This document shows, one piece after another, positions 11,768 through 23,530 of a stretch of 64,000 bases of DNA. A program made the position numbers and the translations under genes. Source of the stretch: Metallyticus violacea (taxonomy: Eukaryota > Arthropoda > Insecta > Mantodea > Metallyticidae); assembly GCA_030762175.1 (NCBI GenBank), contig CM060846.1:181448541-181512540 (forward strand), given 5' to 3'. Below the pieces are notes generated by a model. It was not told the origin of the DNA, did not search any database, and was given only the letters and a program-made list of their open reading frames with translations. Position 1 is the first letter of the stretch, and each line of letters begins with the position of its first letter.

Positions 11768-12878
11768 GTTTTTATTTAAATGTAATCTATAATCTTTCAG
11801 CTTTCAACTGATTTATGTGATTAGCTCAAATCTAAACCCTTAAGGCGACACTTAAGTGAATGTTACGTGGGCATGGCACGTATTAATGTCAGTTTTTACA
11901 ACCTTGAACTAGCTGTGATTAAAATATTCAAATATCACTGTACTAATGCGTTGTTGACCCCCCACTGGGGAAATTTGGGCAATGGCTAGCTCGTTAAATA
12001 TATTATTTAAGCGATTTTTACCGTAGACGCCACAAAATTATTGTTTTCCAATATAACTGCTGTTTACATGTGCATGTGATGAATTTAGGAGTTCAGTTAA
12101 TTTGTGATCAATATTCTTGTGTTTGGATTTCATAAGCAATCAAATGACAGAATAAATAATTAAAAAGCGTTTAAAAGATTTGGTAAGTAAAAAATTGCTC
12201 CCTTAATAAGTGTTGAAGATTAACCTCCCATCTACACTATCTCAGATAGACTCAAATGCAGATAAATTTAGCAGCTCTGCTTAGAAGCTCCAAATAAAAA
12301 GTGAAAAGCACTAACAGTAATTTGTGAAATAACTAAATCAGTATGATGTGCATTAAGTTATTGATATGGGAACTTTGTCTAAAAAAGTTCTAAATAATAT
12401 ATTTTGTCAAAGTTTGGGAAGAGTGGCGTGGGAATTTGAGATGGCACATGGCAGAAACATAGCCATATGTCACTAAATGGGGCTGAAACAGCATCAAGTG
12501 TATTAGATACTAGAAGTGGTAGATATTATTTAGTTTTCAAAACACTGTTTATATAAAAATAAAAGTAAACAGTAACATGAAACAGGCTGAAAGCAAACTT
12601 TAATGAGTCTAACGGACGGAAGATGTTCCAGGAGATAAGACCAATTTTGAAAACTGTATTCATGCTTACAATGTTAGATGTATAAATTATTTAAAAAATG
12701 GGGATCCTAAAGCATTCAGAAAAGTCATAAAAATAAAACTTACGGAAATCATTTAAATGTGCAAAATTAGAATATTTTATGCGTGTACAAAAAAAATGAA
12801 CGGGCATGAGATTGAGAAGGTTAAAAATAGATTAAAAATAGCAGAAGTTAAGTGAAGGCATGTGCTTAGAAGGAACAG
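11768..12878. other. AT-rich unique sequence, no gene seen
   Basis: No open frame or known family is supported on either strand. It serves as the target region for LINE copy B at its right end. Confidence 0.6.
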
Positions 12879-12892
12879 ATCATCTGCAGCTA

Positions 12893-13314
12893 CCCCCTTA
12901 GGGGCCCAATTTTTTGGGTACGGGACGTAGCGACCCCGAGGAACCCAAGCTGTTCCCTCAGGTCCGCGCTCAGCGCGTTTGCTCCTTTTTATTTAGCCAC
13001 TTTTATTGTTTTTTTTTTGTCCTACTTCCCTGTTCTTTGTCTGACGGGTGCCCCGTGTTTGACACGGTAAAAAGTGACTGGATAACGGCGTAACTCCCAG
13101 CACTGGGTTATCATGTAGGACAGGAGCGTATCCCCTGGTAAAGTCCAGGCCCGGGGAAGGGCCATTGCATGAGCTGTTGACTTCCTGCAGGTGACTGGGT
13201 CCCTTCGTCAGCCCACAGGAAGGTGTGACACTGAGGTTACTTTGTTCAGGCCAGGGCCAGTAACCTAAGCCGGGGTGGCGCCCAGGAAGCAGCCTGCAAT
13301 CGGAGACAGTTGCA
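12893..13314 (+). promoter_or_regulatory. Structured GC-rich 5' leader of LINE copy B
   Basis: The leader is much richer in G and C than its surroundings. The first 60 bases can form two adjacent hairpins: 'ccca'/'tggg' around a T run, then a five-base stem around 'cgtagcga', which is perfect in copy C (cgggg/ccccg) and has one mismatch here. Non-LTR elements of this kind carry internal promoters at the start of the RNA, so this is the expected promoter and leader. No motif was proven. Copy C keeps the first 130 bases but lacks the segment equivalent to about 13022-13280. Confidence 0.5.
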
Positions 13315-14616
13315 ATGGTGAAGGATTATAACGCTATGGTGAACGAATATAATCTCACACAATTTAAAAGAAAACGAGTGGATGTTAAAGAATTAACCGT
13401 GAAGCCTTTCCCTCGTTACTTGCTGATTAGTTGAACGGAAGATGGACAATCTTTTACCCGGGTGAACCCGTTTATAATTCAGAAGGGCATTGACACCATA
13501 ACTGAACCTGTGAAAACTTGCACCCGACTTCGTAATGGATCACTTTTGGTTGAGACCACTGGAATGTCTCAGAGTAACTCGCTGCTCAAGGCGACTATTT
13601 TCCACGGTTATCCCATCCGTGTTGAGCCACATCGCACATTAAATTCATAGCGAGGAGTTATTTTTACTAACGTACTGGACGGAATGTCTGACCCGGATAT
13701 CCAAAGTTGCTTGGAACACCTAGGGGTCACGTCCGTGTATTGCGTGCAGGCGAGGAAAGAAGGTGAATTGTTGCCTACCCGAACACTTTTCCTCACTTTT
13801 AACAGGGTCGAATTGCCGCAGAGGATAAGAGCGGGCTACGAGGTCATTGAGGTGCGCCCGTACGTACCGAGCCCGTTGCGTTGTTTTCAATGCCAGCGCT
13901 TTGGCCATACACGCGTCTCTTGTAAGAGTGCCAATTCTATCTGTGCTACCTACGGCCAAGTATCTCATGAAGGAGCATGTACATCCGCTCCCGTTTGCGT
14001 TAACTGCCGCGGAGATCATTCAGCCTCATTCCGCGAATGCCCTCGTTTTAAGGAGGAGCGCTGTATTCAGGAGATCCGGGTAAAGGAAAAGCTCTCCTTT
14101 ACTGAGGCCCGGAAGCGTTTTCAATCTCGCCAACCCGTCGACCCTAAGACCGACACATACAGCGCAGCAGCTTCATCATCGATCAAGAAGTGCGATAGCA
14201 GTACGCAGACTTGCGACCTTGTTTTTACACGTGTCCCAAATGTGCCCAGTCCTCCAGAGCGCTCTACTGAGAAGCCCAAGCCCATAGTTTTTAATGCATC
14301 AGAAATTAAGTTTAAAACCAGCTACACAAAGACCGACTTTATAAAAACATCCACTCCTGCTGGAAAGCAAAAGAGCCGATCTCTTCCTCCGAGGTCCCGC
14401 TCCCTTGAAGGGAGCAAACCCGCTATGCGGTTGCCACCACCGCCTCTCTTTACATCCAACCGGTTCCAGGTTTTGGAATCGGTTGACTCTTCTCAGCGGG
14501 AGAGCCCTCCATCTGAGGATGTGATGGAGCAGGATGTGCCTGCTCCGGCAAAACCATCGAGTCCCACGCAATTAGAAAAGGGACGCCTGATTCGTCCTGG
14601 ACAGAATAAAAAGTAG
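13315..14616 (+). pseudogene. LINE copy B ORF1 (zinc-knuckle RNA-binding protein), two nonsense codons
   Basis: The ATG at 13315 is chosen because it aligns with the starts of copies C and D (MVxDYxAMVN). The frame is 434 codons, with stops TGA at 13432 (CGA in copy C) and TAG at 13648 (TCG in copy C), then open to the natural end. Three CCHC knuckles follow in the middle: CFQCQRFGHTRVSC is intact, the second is damaged (CATY instead of CATC) and the third is CVNC...H...C. The C-terminal third is rich in Ser, Pro and Lys. This protein would coat the element RNA. Both stops are C-to-T or C-to-A changes, so decay is by point mutation rather than rearrangement. Confidence 0.9.
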
Positions 14617-14654
14617 GGTGGTTAATTTTTTATTTATTTTATATAATTTTAACA

Positions 14655-17600
14655 ATGGCTATCCTTTCATGGAATGTGCGTAGACTCCGCAGTCGAAGAC
14701 CTGACTTGGAGTTACTTTTACGTTCGTCTGACTCACTGATTGTGTGTCTCGAAGAGACTAAACTTCGACCACAGGATTCCTTCACACTCTGCGGTTACTC
14801 TTCGGTGAGGTATGATCTTCTTCCCGAGGACGGCACTCCCGCGTATGGCGGAGTATTCATTTTAATCGGAAATGATGTTTATAGTACTTCATTCAATCTC
14901 CAGACGCCTCTACAAGCTGTTGCAGGTACAGTCCACCTCTCAGGCTTAAGTTTTTCCGTTTGCACTATATACTTGCCTCCTTCTGCCACTGTGGCAACAG
15001 TTGATCTGGATAATCTTTTATCTCAGCTACCGCCCCCTCTCCTACTTCTGGGGAACTTTAATGCTCACCATCCCCTGTGGAGTTCCAACTCGGAGTGTGC
15101 GAGGGGTAGCATGTTGGCTGACTTCCTAGACCGCCAACACCTCATTCTGCTAAACACTGGTGATCCTACTTTTATTTCTGACAGCACTAATTGTTTTTCT
15201 CACTTAGACCTAGCTTTTTGTTCTACCTCACTTGCTGTTCATTTTACCTGGAACGCAATCTCCGATTTATATTCTAGTGACCACTTTCCGTGTCAGTTGC
15301 ATGTAGTTTCACACACGCACTTTCTCAGCGCGCGCCAAAATGACTCATTGATAATTCGAATTGGTCTCTCTTTCGATCTATGGCCGAAATTCAGGGTGTG
15401 AATTTCCATCTATTGACGTCGTGATCGAGCAGCTCCGTACGGTCATCATCACAGCCGCAGATCAGGCTATTCCCCGGTCGTCTTGTCACCCCAGACGCTT
15501 ACCGGTTCCCTGGTGGACAGATGAATGCCGGGATGCTTTGCGTGCTCGCCGAGGTGCTCTTAGAGCTTTTCGTCGCCAACCTACTTCAGCAAACATGATA
15601 CGTTATAAACAACTGAGCGTCAAATGCCGCCGAGTCATTAAGGATAGCAAAAAGGCTTCTTGGATTGCTTTTACCTCGTCTTTTAACCGCACAACGCCTT
15701 CATCCGTGTTTTGCGAACGAATACGCCGCGTAGCGGGCAAACAAAGGTTTACGCCCATACCCCGTCTTCGGATTTTAAATCGGGTGTTCACTTCACTGAT
15801 TGATGTCGCAAATATTTTAGGACGTACTTTCGCTGACGTTTCAAGTTCGGTCAACGATCCTTATTCTTTTCGCACAATTAAAGAGCAGGTCGAGTCGCAG
15901 GGCTTCTGTTTTGCCTCCGACCATCAGGAGTGCTTACAATGTCCCCTTTACCTCCAGGGAATTGGAGCATGCCCTTACGAACTCTCGACACTGTGCGCCA
16001 GGGCCAGATGGTATTCATGTTGCTATTTTGCAGCATTTGTCAGCGGAAGGCAGAGCTTTTTTATTACGCACTTTTAATTTTATTTGGTGCCATGGCGTAT
16101 TTTCTAGCACTTGGCGGTTGGCAACCGTCATTCCTATACCTAAGCCTGGTAAGGACCCACATCTTCCTTCCAGTTAATGTCCCAATTCCCTCACCAGCTG
16201 CGTCTGCAAGGTGATGGAACGAATGATTAACGCGCGGCTAATGTGGTGGTTAGAGTCGAGGCATTTTTTAAGAAACGCTCAGTGTGGTTTCCGGCGTCAT
16301 CGTTCCTCAGTCGACCATATTCTTTCTCTAACCACACATGTAATGGATGGTTTTGTGCGCAAGTGCCAAACGGTCGCAGTATTTTTTGATTTTGAGAAAG
16401 CGTATGATACTTGCTGGAGAGGCGGTATCCTCCGAACTCTTCACGGTTGTGACATACGTGGGCGTATGCATGTTTTTATTCAGGAATATATGAAAGACCG
16501 GGTTTTTAATGCTCGCGTGGGATCAGTTTTATCATCTAATTTTATTCAAGAAACCGGTGTACCTCAGGGCTCGGTACTTAGTTGCACACTGTTTGCCATT
16601 GCTATTAACTCTATCACCAAGTGTTTGCCGCCACGACTACAATCGTCGTTGTTTGTAGACGATTTTGCCATCTATCTTTCCTCTCGGAGAACCTGTCTGT
16701 TGGAACGCCGCCTGCAATGCTGTCTCGACCGCTTTACGCTTGGAGTGTATCTCATGGGTTCCGTTTCTCCGCAGAGAAGACCGTCTGTATGAACTTCTGG
16801 CGCCACAAGGAGTATCCTCCACCTTCGCTCCATCTTGGCCCAGACGCACTCTCTTTCGCAGGCGAAGTTAGGTTCCTTGGCTTGGTGTTCGATAGGAAAT
16901 TATGCTGGTCATCACACATACACCACAACTAAGAGGCAAATGTGAGCGTTCTCTTTGTATTTTACGTGTTTTAAGTGGCACATCTCGGGGAGCTGACCGG
17001 ACTGTTCTTTTACGTTTTTATCGCTCAATCATCCGGTCCAACCTGGATTATGGCTGCGTAGTTTACAGCTCAGCGCGACTTTCTGTGCTTCGTCGCCTTA
17101 ACCCGATTCATCACCGGGGTATCCGTGTTAGCATTGGAGCATTCCCCACCAGTCCTGTGTTGAGTTTATGTGCCGAGTCTGGAGAACCTCCGTTGTTTTA
17201 TCGTAGGGATGTGTTGCTAGCTGCGTACGGTTGTCGCATAGCTGCGCAGCCTGGTCATCCCACGAATGGGCCGTTTTTTAATGTGTCTTTTGATCGTAAT
17301 TATGCTGCTCGGTCTTTTACTCCTAAGCGTGCTGGCTTTCGTTTTTGGAGCATTTTACAGACTTTGGACTTCGACTTACCTGCTTTTTTCATAGCCGGGG
17401 AAAATTCTTCTCCCCCTTGGCTTTAGTAGAGGCCCCCGTTCATCTTGGGCTTACGTCCTGTCCAAAATCTTCGACCGCAGCACATATTATTCGTTGTTAT
17501 TTTAGCGAGATCAAGTCCTCTTTTAATGGCTGGAATTTTATCTATACCGACGGCTCGAAATCTGACACAGGTGTATGATGTGCTTTTCTTTTTAATGGGG

Positions 17601-18342
17601 CGTGTTTTACGTATGTTCTTAATGTTGCAACATCTATTTTATGGCGGAGCTTTATGCCATTTATGGGGCGATTTTATTTATTTCCGATAAGGGGCTGGGG
17701 AACAGTGTCATATGTTCCGACTCTTTGAGTGCCATTTTAAGTTTTAAACATCTGTATAACCACCACCTTCTTGAACAGGTGGTCCAGAATGTAGTGTTAA
17801 CCCTTTTTGACTCTGTTGTTAGGGTAAAACTACTATGGGTGCCTGGACACGTCGTACTCCCAGGTAATGAGGCCGCAGATATTGCAGCTAAATCCGCTCT
17901 TTTAGACCCTGCTGAGTACGAGCAACGTTTTTATTTCCTGGATTTTATGCATTCTTTACGTAGAGCCATTATTTCGCGCTGGCGCGAGGAGTGGGACTTA
18001 ACTCTCAAGTAATAAGCTCCGTGAATTTAAATCCACCCCTTTTAGTGGTCGACTTCTTCTCGCGCTGTTCGTTGCGAAGAAGTAATTTTAGCTCGGCTTA
18101 GTATTGGCCATTGCCGTTTTAGTCATTGTTACCTTTTTAATGGCTAACCCGCTCCAGCTTGCCCTCACTGTGACCACCCATTTACAGTGCGTCACATTTT
18201 AATTGATTGCCATCATCTGACACCTTTTAGAAATAGCCTAGGTTTGCCCTCCTCTATTGAAGACTTACTTGCAGATGATGTGATTGCTGTTGAGCGCGTG
18301 CTCCGTTTTATCCGTGTTTGTGGTTTTTGGAGCAAGGTGTGA
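14655..18342 (+). pseudogene. LINE copy B ORF2 (endonuclease, RT, RNase H), frameshifted
   Basis: It starts 38 bp after ORF1 at MAILSWNVRRL. The AP-endonuclease domain is open for 248 residues: SWNV, CLEETKL, then LLGNFNAHH, where the usual GDFNAHH Asp is Asn, and SDHFPC. The frame breaks near 15390, at about 15935 (an extra T), at a TAA in the YRPIS motif (16176), near 16730 and 16920, and at 17420. The RT core is readable at 16211-16720 with FFDFEKAYDT, GVPQGSVLS and LFVDDFAIY. RNase H lies at about 17540-17990, with a TGA at 17577 shared with copy E. The C-terminal finger CPHC..H....H...C ends before a stop at 18340-18342. The ancestral length is about 1,230 residues. Confidence 0.9.
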
Positions 18343-18992
18343 TGTTTTATCTTTTTACCAATGACGGCATTTTTTAGACTATTTTAAGACGTTTGTTATT
18401 TCAGCTTTTTCTGAATCCTTTTAGTAGAGTCTTTATATTGTTGTGTTGCATATTCCTTTGTTGTTAGTTTTGGGATTTTATCGTTACCCTTTTATACCGT
18501 TATAAGCAAGTATGTTTTTACTGCTCTTGCTTGCCTTTTAACTCCAGTCTTTACACGTGTTAACCATATTGCCCTTGTTTTTGTTTTGGGGTTTTTACTG
18601 TCCAGCTTTGGGCTGTTAGAATTGTTTTGTTTTCCGCTGTTGCGGTTGAGTTTTACTGCACGCCATTTTTTCATTGAGCAGTTTACCCTTGTTATTTGTT
18701 TTGGGGTTTTTTTATGGTTACCTTTAGGACCATTGAGGACTGTTGGGTTTTCAGCCCTTGCAGCTGAGTTTTTAGTAACGGTCTAGTTTGTTGTTAGGTT
18801 TATTACCCTTGTTATTTGTTTTGGGGTTTGTATTTTAATGCCTACAGGGCCACTGTGAAACTCTTCTACACAGATTTTGTGTAGATGACTGATTTCCTTA
18901 ATTCTGGCGCAGTTTTTTTTAGTGTGTTTGGGGCTAATGACCTTCGATGTTGTGCGCCCCTAAAACAATAATCATCATCATCTGCAGCTACC

Positions 18993-19906
18993 ATAGCTAA
19001 AATTCAAAAGAATTATATGCTGGCATCTGGTAAAATATTACAAATGTACTAGACACGAGAAAAGCTGTACGGGCATAATTTTTTCATGTAGCTTCATTCA
19101 AAGAAAATTCTCAAAAATTTTTGTTTCTTCTGCAAATGAAAGCTGGTGCAAACATAACGAAGTGAAGGAAACAAGAGAAAAAAATCACCATAAACATGCT
19201 ATTGCGAGCCCAATATAGATATTATAAAGTCATATTCAGGGATCTGGCAGATAAAATGTATTACAAAAGTGTGTCCGTGGTCGAACCCAGAACCCCAAAG
19301 CATATGTAACAAGTGTTACATGGTTAAGATGTCAAAAGACAGATTTATTATAATTTGACATACTTCAATGCATAAGAATATCAATAGCATCATTTGTTAG
19401 ACAACATTTAATAATGGGAACATAGACAGAAATTACTTAGTAGAAAATATGGGCATTTTAGTGGGATCTAATAGAATAAAGACAATGCTCAAATTGGACA
19501 AAGAAAGAATTACGTCTTCTAATAAAACCTTCTGAGCAGTGTAGCAAAGAGCAAGGCAGCACAGAAAAGGATGCAAAAGTAAATTGGAGAATAAAATGGG
19601 TGATGACCCAGTATGAAGCACGAAAGCATTGAAGACCTCAGAGGCGTTACGGGCATGTTAAAACATTAATTACTTCCTGATTTACATAAAAATTGGATAA
19701 TTAAAAACGCTACATGTGAATAAAACTTTAAATTTAATCACAAATCAAATTTTGCATAATCCTTACTTTAAATAAACGTAAAGTTTAGATATAAGTACAA
19801 ATTTACCGTAGCAAAAAGTCAGCTTCGTATTCAAAATAGATTCAGAGTAAAGTTACATTGAATATGGCCAATTTAACATTGCAACGAATATCTCATATTT
19901 ATAGGT
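18993..19906. other. AT-rich spacer, no gene seen
   Basis: No frame or family is supported. A short stretch at 19270-19320 (minus strand 'gggttcgaccac') looks like a tRNA B box but nothing around it completes a SINE. Confidence 0.5.
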
Positions 19907-20218
19907 GATATCGCGGATGTGGACGATACATGCATTCCTGTAACTTTCATTGCTGACGATCTAACTGTTTTATCTCTAACAAGAGATGATTTGCAGAAAG
20001 GCATTCGCATCCTAGAAGATTATTGAATGAAATGGGGCATGGCAATAAATAAATCAAAATCAAGAACTTACACGTAAAATGGCTATGTGTACGGCACAGA
20101 TACAAAATAGTATTTAAGTGTGCATTATATACATTGTAGTAACATTTATTATGAGTTGGAAAAGAAATAAGCACTTATCTGTTAGTTATAAAGAACGATA
20201 TCAACTATATGATTTATT

Positions 20219-21500
20219 AGGGTAGGTCCAAGTTTACGGCCAAAATATTTTCTAGGTATGATAACGACAAAAACTATATTTCACGTTTCAATATAGTTAC
20301 CCTTTATTGCAATATACTTTTCACATCTTTGAATTAACATTGCGATTTCCCTCTCAAAATAGTCAGAAGTTTTGTCTGCAAAATGGACATTAACAGCATC
20401 CATCACTTCTTCGTCACACTTAAATTTCCTTCCTGGAAGGTCCTTCTTGAGTTTTGAGAGGAGGAAATAGCCACTGGGAGCTAGATCTGGGCAGTAGGAT
20501 GGATGGTCGATCTCCTTGAAGCCAAATTTCTTCACAGCTTCCTTTGCAACAAGAGCTGTGTGTACAGGCACGTTGTCGTGAAGAAGGCGGTTACCACCAC
20601 TCAGCTTTCCTCGCCTTTTCTCTTTGATTGAAGCATGTAGTCTGTGCAGTAGGCGAGCATAGTACTCCCTATTTACCGCGGTGCTGCTCTCCTTGAATTC
20701 AATGGAGAATATTCATTCACAGTCCCAAAAGATTGTGGCCATGATCTTCTTAGTTGACTGGGTCTGACCTTGGCTTTTAGAGGCTGTGCTTCGCTAGGTT
20801 TACGCCATTTCATTGATTCTCTTTTGGACAACGTATCATAGTAGAGGACCATAGTTTCATCTCCTGTAAAAATGGTTTGCTACACTTCTATCTCGTTGCC
20901 ACGGCAGAGCTCCAAAAATGCCTGAAAACAGATGACTGGTTGCTACTTTTGGAAGAAGTTAAGGCACCCATTTTGCACCAACCGTATTCATGTATAAATG
21001 TTCATAAATAACTAAAAGGAATGTTTTTTTATAAAGGCCCAAACTTGCTGCTATTTCTTTAACTTTGAGCCGCTGGTCTTGCATAATTTCTCCTTCCAGA
21101 AGAGCGATGTTTTCAGGAGTGAGCACCTCCAAGGGCCGACCTGTATGCTATTCCTCTTCAATGCTTTCTCGATCCATTCGAAAAAGTTTGACCCATTCTT
21201 TTACGGTAGAATATGAAGGGAATGCTTCGCTATATACACCGTACAATCGCTGTTTAATTTCATTTAGTATAAGTCTGTCTGTTGTGAAGAACTTAATAGT
21301 AGCTCGAAACTTCATTTTGAACATGTCACAATGTTCTACTCATAGCCCTCTTTATGCAACTATATCTGAATAACTGAACACAGTGGAGCGGAAGTTACAG
21401 ATGCAATTATTTACTTAACAGGTCAGGTATGGCACCAGTTGAGCATTTTGAGAAGGCGATAATCCTTATCGGCGGGGCCGGAAACTTATGCACCTACCCT
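20219..21500 (-). mobile_element. mariner element with recognisable terminal repeats
   Basis: Terminal inverted repeats of 23-25 bp are visible: 'agggtaggtccaagtttacg' and on at 20219-20241, and its imperfect reverse complement at 21476-21500. The length of about 1.28 kb is typical for mariner. A TA precedes the left repeat at 20218-20219, but the right flank has no adjoining TA, so the right end or target site has changed. The element lies inside an older LINE remnant, in the opposite orientation. Confidence 0.88.
20281..21324 (-). pseudogene. mariner transposase, broken, third catalytic residue lost
   Basis: Read on the minus strand from an ATG at 21324 (MFKMKFRAT), the protein shows an HTH region (SYSTVKEWVKLFRMDRESIEEE, a stop, then GRPLEVLTPENIALLE). 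The block with MATIFWDCE, followed by a stop, holds the first or second Asp. The last part (HDNVPVHTAL...YCPDLAPSG) should carry the D34D signature. The spacing of 34 residues after HDN is kept, but the final Asp is Gly (codon GGC, plus-strand 20470-20472). It ends at 20281. Several other breaks lie at 21150-20700. Even apart from the frameshifts the active site would be dead. Confidence 0.88.
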
Positions 21501-22559
21501 CCTACTGCGTTGTCTGACTCTAGACACTGGAGAGCACGTACAATGCTATGATAAAGTCTATTATGCTATATGGAAATGACCTATGGGGATGAGGGATAGT
21601 TGAACATGTAAATAAAATTCAAGTCTATTTTTATAAAAGGGTTTTCGGGCTCTCCAAAGGAACGTCAAATTATGGGATCATGAGGTAGGTTTGTTACGAT
21701 GAAAATACTGTTAGTAGTAAAGCAAGGACGGTTAAATAATGGTTTAGAGCTTAGAATGATGCAGAGAGACCAGTCCACACTTCGCACTAAATACCATAGA
21801 TACCAGATACAAAATACAACACCAATGTTTTGGACAACAGAGGTGGAAAGAGAACTGTAAGAATTTATTCTCGGTTCAATGTGGCAATGAGGTAATGAAA
21901 ATAGTAAAAATGAATGGAAGAAAATTAGAAGAAGGCTAGAGGATATCAGCATACAGGAAATACAGGCAGTGTGTAATACGAATTTTCTTGAGCATATCGA
22001 ATGAAATTAAGTTAACCTGGGTTAAAGCGATATACATGCTCGTTCTATGGTTAAAGGCAAGACCAGGAATGGCCTAGTTAACACTGGGAGAATGGAAAAC
22101 TCAAAGAATGACGATAGTTCGAGTAGGACAATCTGCTTATTTTGTGAAGAGGATGAGGAATATGTAAATATTCCGACCGAATTTTTTCACTGGGGACACC
22201 TGAAAAAACGATGTTTTCTGAAAACTTTTTAAGGCAATTAAAAGTCATCGGCATACTGAGACCTGATCACACTAATTGGTTGAATATGGGCATTTTTCTA
22301 GCCAAAGTGCGCGAAGCTAGAAGCATTTTATTTTCTGGTTAGTACGCAATAACTAGTATAGTTGTATAACAAATATGTAAGTTGCTTCTACTCATGTATG
22401 TACTTTTAAAAAGTTCTTCTGATTTTTAACTTTTTAAAAATATGTTTAATATTATTGCTTTAATTTTTATTATTTTTACTTCTTTCTAATTGTGTATCGT
22501 ACTTAAGCATGTACAGTCGACACTCGTGTATAAAATATGTTTTTAATGTATACAAAGTG

Positions 22560-23530
22560 AGACATTTATAGTGGTGCGGCCATTTCCTCCGAAACGAAGC
22601 GGAAAATCTAAAAAGTGCTTCAGACAAAATTTGAAGTGCTCTTAGGGGGACATAAGGCAGCGACCTTAACTCGTTCTTGAAATGCCGTTCTCAATGTCAT
22701 TTCAAGATCAATTGGTTTTTTCAAATGGAATGGTTTATTTCTCTTCTGGGAATGGAAAGAACATTGCATTTTCAGTATAAAGTTCCAGTACATCTATCAG
22801 CTAGGGGCAATAGATGATGTGATGTTTGACAAATAAGACAGCAAATGTTTTTCATTCACGTTCACTTCTCTCTCTTACATTTTGTTATTGCTATGAAAGA
22901 AACTAATTTGTTTGTACACAGAAGCCCCTTTGTTGACATCGGCACAAAAACGAGTGCACCTATTTGCCAATTCAAACCTTAAAGGACAGTATTCTCAGTA
23001 TTCCTTTTCGTTTTTCAATCGTGGATCTTCGATACCTGATCAACGAGAGGATCGATATGATTTACATTTATAGCAAAGCTCAAAAGAACGCTAGAGCAGT
23101 TTGCAACTTATACGGAGATCGATATCCTGAAAAGAGGCAGTCATCTGTTACAGATTTTCAACGACTTGTAAACTTACTTTCCTAAAAGGAAGGTGTCGCA
23201 CAAAGGGGAAAAAAAGAACAAACAAACAATCAAAAAACCATTGAATGGGAATTGCTCCTGGGGAAAATTCAGAAGTCACTATATTAGCTGCAGTTGCCGC
23301 TAATCCTCACCGGAATTCCCGTCAACTGGAACGGGATTGGGAAATCTCTCAAAGGAGCAGGATTAAGCATAACAATCACATTAGCCTGCATCATAGCTGG
23401 AAGATGGACTAGAACTTTTATATGCTCTATACAAAGGAAAACAACATTTCAGTTGAAAAAACCAATTTCGCCTTGAAATGGCATTGGGAATGCCATTAAA
23501 GCTGCTATCAATCGTCCTCCTAAGAACACT
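22560..23530 (+). pseudogene. HTH (DUF4817-type) transposase-like remnant
   Basis: From about 23024 the frame reads DLRYLINERIDMIYIYSKAQ, then NARAVCNLYGDRYPEKRQSS, then DFQRLVNLLS. This is the pattern of an N-terminal helix-turn-helix found in many arthropod transposon-derived proteins (DUF4817, named from memory). A second readable block at about 23254-23400 (SEVTILAAVAANPHRNSRQLERDWEISQRS, continuing to HISLHHSW) corresponds to the second HTH and linker. The catalytic part is missing or unreadable. The upstream 22560-23020 may be its 5' region. Stops separate the blocks. Confidence 0.55.

Larger units (their letters stand above)
12893..18978 (+). mobile_element. I-superfamily-like LINE, copy B (full length)
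   Basis: This is the reference copy of the family: 5' leader, ORF1, ORF2, 3' UTR of about 630 bp and an (ATC)n tail at about 18969-18978. A perfect 14-16 bp duplication, 'atcatctgcagctacc', lies at 12879-12894 and 18977-18992; the first bases are ambiguous because they match the tail. The presence of a complete 5' end together with the duplication shows insertion by target-primed reverse transcription of a full-length RNA. ORF1 has two stops and ORF2 several breaks, so it is not active. An RNase H domain after RT, a zinc-knuckle ORF1 and a simple trinucleotide tail are characters of the I superfamily; the exact clade would need a tree. Confidence 0.93.
19907..22330 (+). mobile_element. LINE remnant split by a mariner insertion
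   Basis: Left part: 19907-20072 reads through an RT catalytic box, VTFIADDLTVLSLTRDDL, then a stop, then MKWGMAINKSKS, the order expected around RT motif C and D. Right part: from about 21552 the frame gives KSIMLYGNDLWG, HVNKIQVYFYKRVFGL and SKGTSNYGIM, the post-RT region of arthropod LINEs. Further fragments (LELRMMQRDQ, WKKIRRRLEDISI) lead to a CLFCEEDEE finger at about 22132. The two halves join logically if 20219-21500 is removed. Several stops show decay. I do not assign a clade. Confidence 0.68.

Noticed and set aside
13720..14019. Open minus-strand frames opposite LINE ORF1
   Set aside because: They recur opposite the same region in copies B, C and D only because the plus frame is coding; antisense shadows.
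19262..19320. Possible tRNA or SINE from a B-box-like word
   Set aside because: No A box at the right distance, no cloverleaf and no family body.
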